Source: JAZDMK01 sp043800975
GTDB taxonomy: Bacteria > Bacteroidota > Bacteroidia > Bacteroidales > JAHJDW01
Direction of reading: 5' to 3'
Length of the DNA: 15,881 nt
NCBI GenBank assembly: GCA_043800975.1
Contig: JAZDMK010000356.1
Coordinates: 1 to 15,881, forward strand
Positions 7,452 through 13,527 of the stretch are shown piece by piece. Position numbers and translations under genes: made by a program. Under the pieces are notes generated by a model. It saw nothing but the letters and a program-made list of their open reading frames with translations, was not told the DNA's origin and did no database searches. Each line of letters starts with the position of its first letter. Within the stretch, counting starts at the first letter, position 1.

Positions 7452-7452
7452 C

Positions 7453-8205
7453 ATGTCGGAGTTGGATATTTTTTATTTCAAACAATTTTCAATATTTCAA
7501 AATGAAGAAGTATTTCGGATAGGAACCGATGCTGTGCTTCTTGCTTGCTGGATTCATTTGAATGATGGCGATCTTGTGCTCGATATTGGAACCGGTACCG
7601 GCGTGATCCCGCTTATGCTTGCTCAGCGCGCTTCAATTAATGTTGATGCGATTGATACAAACAAGAATGCAGTTCAACTTGCTGAACAAAACTTTCATCA
7701 TTGTAATCTCGAAAAACGGATGCATGCTTACCATTCTGATTTTTCAGATTGGGCTTTGCTAAATAAAAGTAAATACAATCATATTATTTCCAATCCTCCC
7801 TTTTTTTCTGAATCGCTGCGACCAGTAAATGCAGTAAAGGATTCCGCAAAGCATACTGAACGTAATTTTTCCGATAGATTTCTTTCATCATCATCCGGGG
7901 TGCTTCTGGAAAAAGGAAAAATTTCTGTGATTATTCCTTTTCAGGATTTGGAAAAATGGAAAAATGCTGCGTCAGATCATGGATTGAGTGTTATACGCGA
8001 AATGCACATAAGACCAACGGAGGAGAAAAAAAATCATCGCGCGTTGATTCAATTTTCAAAAATATTAACAGAGATGATGGTTGAAATTGAACGACTGACT
8101 ATTTTTAATCCTGAGGAAAATAGGCATACTGAGGCGTATTCACAATTCATTTCATTGTATCTTCCGGGAAAAAAACCGGTTAGTAGAAATAACTCAAACA
8201 TATAA
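7453..8205 (+). CDS. trmN6: tRNA1(Val) adenine-37 N6-methyltransferase, TrmN6/YfiC type
   Basis: A Rossmann-fold S-adenosylmethionine methyltransferase of 250 residues. TrmN6 methylates N6 of A37 in tRNA1(Val). The N-terminal segment FKQFSIFQNEEVFRIGTDAVLL (residues 9-30, in part) is typical of the family, where a GTD motif precedes the fold. The SAM-binding loop is DIGTGTG at 44-50 and the adenine-N6 catalytic motif is NPPF at 114-117. ATG at 7453 is preferred to an in-frame TTG at 7435 because it lies just after the rimM stop, and the upstream extension would overlap rimM without adding conserved sequence. It probably shares the rpsP promoter and extends the unit's theme of ribosome and tRNA maturation. 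The family is confident; the exact tRNA target is inferred. Confidence 0.87.
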   Translation: MSELDIFYFKQFSIFQNEEVFRIGTDAVLLACWIHLNDGDLVLDIGTGTGVIPLMLAQRASINVDAIDTNKNAVQLAEQNFHHCNLEKRMHAYHSDFSDWALLNKSKYNHIISNPPFFSESLRPVNAVKDSAKHTERNFSDRFLSSSSGVLLEKGKISVIIPFQDLEKWKNAASDHGLSVIREMHIRPTEEKKNHRALIQFSKILTEMMVEIERLTIFNPEENRHTEAYSQFISLYLPGKKPVSRNNSNI

Positions 8206-8230
8206 AAGTTGAAACCGGGTTATTTTTTTT
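8169..8230 (+). terminator. Weak candidate terminator after the rpsP operon
   Basis: CCGGTT (8176-8181) can pair with AACCGG (8213-8218). Outside this six-base stem, an A-run (8169-8175) faces a T-run (8223-8230). The 31-base loop is long and the 3' arm has a four-base bulge, so this is only a possible terminator. It overlaps the end of the methyltransferase gene and the lpdA promoter. Confidence 0.22.
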
Positions 8231-8237
8231 ACTTTTG
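8208..8237 (+). promoter_or_regulatory. Bacteroidota sigma-70 promoter for lpdA
   Basis: TACTTTTG at 8230-8237 matches the -7 consensus TAnnTTTG exactly. GTTG at 8208-8211 lies 18 bases upstream and matches three of the four bases of the -33 box. Transcription would start near 8243-8246, which leaves only a short leader before ATG 8261. It also puts an alternative TTG start at 8240 at or before the transcription start. It may drive the whole downstream run of closely spaced genes. Confidence 0.68.
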
Positions 8238-8260
8238 CGTTGAACCAAATTTATACGAAT

Positions 8261-9652
8261 ATGAATTTTGATCTGATTGTTATTGGAAGTGGACCCGGTG
8301 GATATGTTGCTGCTATTCGTGCAGCGCAGCTTGGGATGAAAGTGGCTGTTGTGGAACGTTCAGAGCTTGGTGGTATTTGCCTCAACTGGGGCTGTATTCC
8401 TACAAAAGCGTTGTTGAAAAGTGCACAGGTTTATGAATATGCGCTTCATGCAAAAGAATATGGTGTTGTGATTCCTGAAGGGGTTCAGCCGGATCTTCCT
8501 GCAATGGTTGCGCGCAGCCGTGGTGTTGCAGATAATATGAGTAAAGGGATACAATATCTTTTCAAAAAGAATAATATTACGGTTATTATTGGTTCAGGAC
8601 AATTGAAAACAAACAATTCAGTAGAAGTAAAAGATGCAGAAGGAAGTGTAACGTCATACGAAGCGAATCATATCATTCTTGCCACCGGAGCGCGTTCGCG
8701 TGAACTCCCCGGGATGAAGCAGGATGGTAAACATATCATTGGATATCGCGAAGCACTTACCCTGCAAGTGATACCGAAATCAATGGTCGTTGTTGGATCC
8801 GGAGCGATTGGAAGTGAATTTGCTTTTTTCTATCAGTCGCTGGGCGTTCAAGTCACTTTGATTGAATATCTACCAAACATACTACCGCTCGAAGATGAAG
8901 ACGTGTCCAAACAAATGGAACGTTCCTTCAAAAAGAAAGGAATGAAAGTCATGACTGCTACAGCTGTTGAGAAAGCGGATGTTGAAGGCGGTCTCTGTAA
9001 AGTTTATGTTAAAACGAAAAAAGGGGATGAAGTTCTGGAAGCTGAAATCGTTTTGTCAGCGGTTGGAATTTCTACGAATCTTGATGGTATTGGTCTTGAA
9101 GAAGCTGGAGTGAAAACTGAAAACGGAAAAGTGATCGTTGATTCAATGTATCGCACCAATGTTTCCGGTGTTTATGCCATTGGCGATATTATTCCCGGTC
9201 CTGCATTGGCTCATGTTGCTTCAGCAGAAGGAATTATTTGTGTGGAAGCCATAGCAGGAAAGAATCCGGAACCACTGGATTACAAAAATATTCCGGGATG
9301 TACATATACAGTTCCGGAAGTTGCATCGGTTGGATTAACCGAGAAACAAGCGATTGAAGCCGGTTATGAAATTAAAGTAGGCAAGTTCCCATACACTGCA
9401 TCCGGAAAAGCTACTGCAGCAGGCAATCGTGATGGCTTCATCAAGGTAATTTTTGATGCAAAATATGGTGAATGGCTCGGCGCTCACATGGTTGGATTAA
9501 ACGTCACAGAAATGATTGCTGAGGCTGTCGTTGCAAGAAAACTCGAAACTACCGGACATGAAATTCTGAAGGCTGTTCATCCGCATCCCACCATGTCGGA
9601 AGCTGTGATGGAAGCTGTTGCTGCTGCATACGGAGAAGCGATTCATATATAA
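8261..9652 (+). CDS. lpdA: Dihydrolipoyl dehydrogenase (E3)
   Basis: A 463-residue FAD- and NAD-dependent flavoprotein. It reoxidises the lipoyl groups of pyruvate and 2-oxoacid dehydrogenase complexes and of the glycine cleavage system. The FAD-binding motif is GSGPGG (9-14). The redox disulfide is Cys40/Cys45 in GGICLNWGCIPTK. The NAD site is GSGAIGSE (179-186), the second FAD motif is AIGD (306-309), and the catalytic His442-Glu447 pair lies in HPHPTMSE near the C-terminus. ATG 8261 is chosen over TTG 8240 because MNFDLIVIG matches the usual family start and because the promoter -7 box ends at 8237. No E1 or E2 gene is adjacent. The asnB-like gene follows after only 6 bases, so lpdA appears to be the first gene of a unit that runs into polysaccharide genes. 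Confidence 0.97.
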   Translation: MNFDLIVIGSGPGGYVAAIRAAQLGMKVAVVERSELGGICLNWGCIPTKALLKSAQVYEYALHAKEYGVVIPEGVQPDLPAMVARSRGVADNMSKGIQYLFKKNNITVIIGSGQLKTNNSVEVKDAEGSVTSYEANHIILATGARSRELPGMKQDGKHIIGYREALTLQVIPKSMVVVGSGAIGSEFAFFYQSLGVQVTLIEYLPNILPLEDEDVSKQMERSFKKKGMKVMTATAVEKADVEGGLCKVYVKTKKGDEVLEAEIVLSAVGISTNLDGIGLEEAGVKTENGKVIVDSMYRTNVSGVYAIGDIIPGPALAHVASAEGIICVEAIAGKNPEPLDYKNIPGCTYTVPEVASVGLTEKQAIEAGYEIKVGKFPYTASGKATAAGNRDGFIKVIFDAKYGEWLGAHMVGLNVTEMIAEAVVARKLETTGHEILKAVHPHPTMSEAVMEAVAAAYGEAIHI

Positions 9653-9658
9653 ATTATC

Positions 9659-11560
9659 ATGTGCGGAATAACCGGAATAATCGCATTCAGTGATTCTGCA
9701 AAACGGAATCTTGAGCAGGTTCATTTTTCTTTACAACAACTAAAAAAACGTGGCCCCGATCGTCAGGCGGCGTGGATAAAAAACAATGTTGCTATCGGGC
9801 ATGCGAGGCTTTCGGTAATTGATCTGTCTGAATCAGCCAACCAACCCTTTGTTGATCCCGAAGGACGTTTCGTTTTAGCATTTAATGGTGAATTTTTTAA
9901 TTACAAGGAACATCGTGAAAAGCTGATGCAGCAAGGTGTTCAGTTTTCATCCGACAGTGACACAGAAGTATTGCTGCAACTTTTTAAGCAATATGGGGTT
10001 TCGTGCATTCCGATGATAAACGGTTTTTTTGCTTTTGCTGTTTATGATACATTGAAAGAAGAGCTGGTTATTGCAAGGGACCGATATGGTGAAAAACCAC
10101 TTTTGTATTTTCAGGATCATGAAAATTTTGTTTTTGCTTCAGAATTGAAAGCATTGCTGAAATACAATTGTGTTCCAAGGAATATCGATTTTCAATCACT
10201 GCTGATGTATTTGCAGCTGAATTATATACCATCGCCATTCTCAATGCTGGAAGGTGTTTCGAAGGTAGAGCCCGGTCATTATCTTTCAATCAAAAAAAAC
10301 GGGAATGATTTCTTCGTTGAGGATCATACCTGGTATACACTGGCATTGCCTGATACGGAAAGATCACCGGATTCATATGAAGATGCAACCATCAAAGTTA
10401 AATCATTGCTGGAGGATTCCGTCCGTCTGCGATTAATTTCGGATGTTCCGCTGGGAGTGTTTTTGAGCGGAGGAATCGACTCCTCGATAGTTACTGCATT
10501 GGCAGCAAAGCATCAGAAGAAAGTAAAAACCTTTACGATTGGTTTCAAAGATGATCCTGTGTTTGATGAATCGCAATATGCATCTGTAATTGCGAATAAA
10601 TACAATACCGATCACACGACTTTCTTTTTATCTGAAGAAGAAATTTTTTCGGCATTGCCCGGCATGATGGATTATCTGGATGAGCCTTTTGCAGATTCAT
10701 CAGCACTGGCGGTATATGTACTGAGTCGGGAAGTTAAAAAACATGTGACTGTTGCCTTGTCGGGCGATGGTGCAGATGAGTTTTTTGGAGGCTACAATAA
10801 GCATTGGGCAGAGTTGTTTGTAAGAAATCATCGGATTTCTGCTCAATGCATGAGATTAATAGACCCCTTTAGCTCTCTTTTAAGAGGATCACGTCATTCC
10901 AAAGCCGGAAATTTTATGCGGAAGGCAAACCGGCTTGCTGAGGGAGCAAAAATGAATGCCAAAGAGCGCTATTGGCGGTGGTGCGGATTAAACTCAGAAA
11001 AGAACGCGATGGCTTTTTTATCTGAAAATAGAGGATTTGAAGAATATCATAAAAGAAAGCAACATTTTTTAGAACCTATTAACGGTAATAACGTACAAGG
11101 TGAAGATATTTTTTACAGTGATGTAAAATTAGTGCTGCAAGGCGATATGCTGGTTAAGACGGATATGATGTCCATGGCCGGAAGCCTCGAAGTGCGGAGC
11201 CCGTTCCTTGATTACCGATTGGCGGATTATGTCAACTCATTGCCCGGCTCATACCGGCTGGCAGGAAAAAACGGAAAACGAATTCTGAAAGATGCCTTTC
11301 AGGATGAATTGCCCCCGGAAATTCTGTCGCGTAAAAAGCATGGCTTTGAAGTACCGCTGCGAAAGTGGTTAATGGGTGGCTTGCAGCCTCTCATCAGCGA
11401 CATGCTGGAAAGTGATTTTGTAAAGAAACAGAATATTTTTAGCAATACAGCAGTGAATGAATTGAAGTTTAGGCTTCAGTCGAACCGCCCCGGTGACGCA
11501 ACCGCACAGATGTATGCATTATTAATTTTTCAGAACTGGTACAAAAAGTACATAACCTAA
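9659..11560 (+). CDS. asnB: AsnB-like glutamine-hydrolysing amidotransferase
   Basis: A 633-residue class II glutamine amidotransferase/asparagine synthetase. Cys2 after the initiator Met is the glutaminase nucleophile. The N-terminal domain (about 2-190) shows HARLSVIDLS (48-57) and FNGE (75-78). The synthetase domain has the PP-loop SGGIDSS (270-276) for ATP and SGDGADEFFGGY (368-379). Members in central metabolism convert aspartate to asparagine. Longer relatives of about 630 residues are common in polysaccharide clusters, where some are thought to amidate sugar carboxylates. This protein exceeds E. coli AsnB (about 554) and is followed after 10 bases by a glycosyltransferase, so a sugar-amidating role is plausible. 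The enzyme class is certain; the substrate is not. Confidence 0.9.
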   Translation: MCGITGIIAFSDSAKRNLEQVHFSLQQLKKRGPDRQAAWIKNNVAIGHARLSVIDLSESANQPFVDPEGRFVLAFNGEFFNYKEHREKLMQQGVQFSSDSDTEVLLQLFKQYGVSCIPMINGFFAFAVYDTLKEELVIARDRYGEKPLLYFQDHENFVFASELKALLKYNCVPRNIDFQSLLMYLQLNYIPSPFSMLEGVSKVEPGHYLSIKKNGNDFFVEDHTWYTLALPDTERSPDSYEDATIKVKSLLEDSVRLRLISDVPLGVFLSGGIDSSIVTALAAKHQKKVKTFTIGFKDDPVFDESQYASVIANKYNTDHTTFFLSEEEIFSALPGMMDYLDEPFADSSALAVYVLSREVKKHVTVALSGDGADEFFGGYNKHWAELFVRNHRISAQCMRLIDPFSSLLRGSRHSKAGNFMRKANRLAEGAKMNAKERYWRWCGLNSEKNAMAFLSENRGFEEYHKRKQHFLEPINGNNVQGEDIFYSDVKLVLQGDMLVKTDMMSMAGSLEVRSPFLDYRLADYVNSLPGSYRLAGKNGKRILKDAFQDELPPEILSRKKHGFEVPLRKWLMGGLQPLISDMLESDFVKKQNIFSNTAVNELKFRLQSNRPGDATAQMYALLIFQNWYKKYIT

Positions 11561-11570
11561 AAATAAAAAT

Positions 11571-12767
11571 ATGCCGAGGATTCTGCGAATCCTGAATCGC
11601 TTTAATCTGGGAGGACCGACATACAATGCCGTTTTTCTCACTCGTTTTTTACAACCGGAATTTGAAACGCTGTTGCTTGGCGGTGAAAATGATGAATCGG
11701 AAGAAAGTTCATTGTTTATTGCCAAGCGATATGGTGTTGAACCGGTTATTATTCCTGAGATGAAGCGTAGAGTCAGTTTTTTGAATGACATAAGAGCATA
11801 CAAAAAAATCAAAAGTATTATTCGCGAATTCAAACCGGATATTGTGCATACGCATGCATCAAAAGCTGGAGCATTGGGCCGCAGGGCCGCTGCTGCCTGC
11901 GATGTGCCAGTGATTGTTCACACTTTTCACGGACATGTATTTGATGCCTATTTCAGTGGATTAAAATCCAATCTGTATAAAAATATTGAACGAAAGCTAG
12001 CCGTTAAAACCACTCGGATCATCGCGTTGAGTGATAATCAAAAAGAAGACCTGATTGAAAAATATAAAATTTGTTCAGAAGATAAAGTTGAAATCATTCC
12101 ACTGGGCTTCGATTTGGATCGTTTTGCAAAAGACGGCGGTGACAAGAGAGAACGATTCCGCAGTAAATACAAACTGAGTGAAACTGATATCGCAGTTGGA
12201 ATTATTGGCCGGCTTGTTCCTATAAAAAACCATGGTTTTTTTCTGGATGCTTTTCACAAGGCAAAACAAAAGAATCCGTCATTAAAAGCGCTGATTATTG
12301 GTGATGGCGAAAGCAGAAGAGACATCGAAAATAAAATCAAACAACTGGGGTTGCGTAGTTGTACAGCAGAAAATATTCAGGAAGATACAGATGTGATCCT
12401 GACTTCCTGGATTAAGGATGTTGATGAAGTTCTTGCCGGACTTGATGTAGTTGCATTGACTTCCTTGAATGAAGGTACGCCGGTAAGTCTGATTGAAGCG
12501 CAGGCTGCAGGTTGCCCTATTGTAAGCACGGAAGTTGGAGGAATACGTAGTGTTGTTATACCCGGTGTAACAGCGTTGCTTTCCCCTTCAGGCAATATTG
12601 AAAAATATACAGAGAATCTGATGCGTGTTACGGAAGATAGTGAATTCAGAAATAAACTGGGTTACAAAGGCTGGAATTTTGTACACGAACGTTTTCATTA
12701 TTCCAGGCTGGCCGATGATATGAAGAACTTGTATGATCGCCTTCTTAATTCAAATAAAAAAAAATGA
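11571..12767 (+). CDS. Glycosyltransferase family 4
   Basis: A 398-residue GT-B glycosyltransferase of family GT4, a retaining enzyme that transfers a sugar from a nucleotide donor, probably to a lipid-linked polysaccharide precursor at the cytoplasmic face of the inner membrane. The N-terminal acceptor half has NLGGPTYNA (12-20), DIVHTHASKAG (90-100) and HTFHGHVFD (117-125). The C-terminal donor half has IIGRLVPIKNH (211-221) and IIGDG (242-246). The family's E-x7-E motif is Glu301 and Glu309 in NEGTPVSLIEAQAAG. No membrane segment is evident, so binding would be peripheral. It lies 10 bases after the amidotransferase gene and 15 bases before the Wza-like gene. The donor and acceptor sugars cannot be told from the sequence. 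Confidence 0.92.
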   Translation: MPRILRILNRFNLGGPTYNAVFLTRFLQPEFETLLLGGENDESEESSLFIAKRYGVEPVIIPEMKRRVSFLNDIRAYKKIKSIIREFKPDIVHTHASKAGALGRRAAAACDVPVIVHTFHGHVFDAYFSGLKSNLYKNIERKLAVKTTRIIALSDNQKEDLIEKYKICSEDKVEIIPLGFDLDRFAKDGGDKRERFRSKYKLSETDIAVGIIGRLVPIKNHGFFLDAFHKAKQKNPSLKALIIGDGESRRDIENKIKQLGLRSCTAENIQEDTDVILTSWIKDVDEVLAGLDVVALTSLNEGTPVSLIEAQAAGCPIVSTEVGGIRSVVIPGVTALLSPSGNIEKYTENLMRVTEDSEFRNKLGYKGWNFVHERFHYSRLADDMKNLYDRLLNSNKKK

Positions 12768-12768
12768 A

Positions 12769-12776
12769 TATCTTTG
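12769..12776 (+). promoter_or_regulatory. Isolated -7-like box directly before wza
   Basis: TATCTTTG matches TAnnTTTG exactly and ends six bases before the wza ATG. No TTTG-like element lies 18-20 bases upstream. If active, it would produce an almost leaderless wza-wzc transcript. It may simply be chance. Confidence 0.22.
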
Positions 12777-12782
12777 TTTCGG

Positions 12783-13526
12783 ATGAAAAATAAACTGATA
12801 TATCTGTTTTGTTTGCTGGGTTTGTTTTCTTGCAGATCATTGAATCCCGGAAAGATGTTACGGAATGATCACAGCAAAGAGTTTGCTGATCTTGCTACGA
12901 TTACAAATGAACAATATAAAATCTCTCCCGATGATATTCTGACAATGCAGATTTTTACCAACGAAGGTGAAAAAATTATCGATCCTTTTGTTGACCAAAA
13001 TGCCGGAGCAGGAAGCCTGATGAATCAAATGAATTATCTGGTTGAGCCTGACGGACTGGTTCGTTTGCCTATTTTGGGACGTATCCAGCTAAGCGGATTT
13101 ACCCAAAAGGAAGCAGAGCTTCTTTTAGAAGATAAATATGCTGTGCATTTCAAAAGACCCTTTGTGCAATTGCGAATCACAAATAAAAAAGTTATAATCA
13201 TTAAAGGAGGGAATAATTCAAGCGTGATAACACTTACAAGTCCAAATACAACTTTGTATGAAGCTATTGCGCAATCAAGCGGGATAGGTGATGGCAAGGT
13301 TCATAAAATTAAACTCATTCGAAAATCACAGAAAGAAATTAAAATTTATCAGATAGATCTATCCAGAATGAAAAATGTGAATCAGGGAAATATTGTATTG
13401 CAGGCTGATGACATTGTTTATATTGAACCTCGGGATAGAGTACCCCAGGAGATCATGAATTCGATATCTCCATATCTGGCTACTATTTCTGCAATAGCTG
13501 TAATCATTACTTTGTTTGCCAAATAA
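12783..13526 (+). CDS. wza: Polysaccharide export outer-membrane lipoprotein, Wza-like
   Basis: A 247-residue polysaccharide export protein of the OPX/Wza family, which forms the periplasmic and outer-membrane part of the export channel. The signal peptide ends in lipobox LFSC with Cys17 lipidated. The export domain starts at YKISPDDILTMQIF (45-58) and includes YLVEPDGLVRLPILGRIQL (85-103). An SLBB-like region follows at about 135-200, and LQADDIVYIEP is at 206-216. The C-terminus is a hydrophobic helix (about 228-245) ending in LFAK; such a terminal helix is usual in Bacteroidota homologues. ATG 12783 is preferred to TTG 12774, since MKNKLIYLF is a standard signal start. The wzc-like gene begins one base after its stop. 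A TATCTTTG sequence just before the ATG is described separately. Confidence 0.9.
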   Translation: MKNKLIYLFCLLGLFSCRSLNPGKMLRNDHSKEFADLATITNEQYKISPDDILTMQIFTNEGEKIIDPFVDQNAGAGSLMNQMNYLVEPDGLVRLPILGRIQLSGFTQKEAELLLEDKYAVHFKRPFVQLRITNKKVIIIKGGNNSSVITLTSPNTTLYEAIAQSSGIGDGKVHKIKLIRKSQKEIKIYQIDLSRMKNVNQGNIVLQADDIVYIEPRDRVPQEIMNSISPYLATISAIAVIITLFAK

Positions 13527-13527
13527 A

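Noticed and set aside
7435..7452. Upstream TTG start for the TrmN6-type methyltransferase
   Set aside because: It would extend into rimM and add no conserved residues; ATG 7453 follows the rimM stop directly.
8240..8260. Upstream TTG start for lpdA
   Set aside because: It falls at or before the predicted transcription start, and ATG 8261 gives the standard N-terminus of the family.
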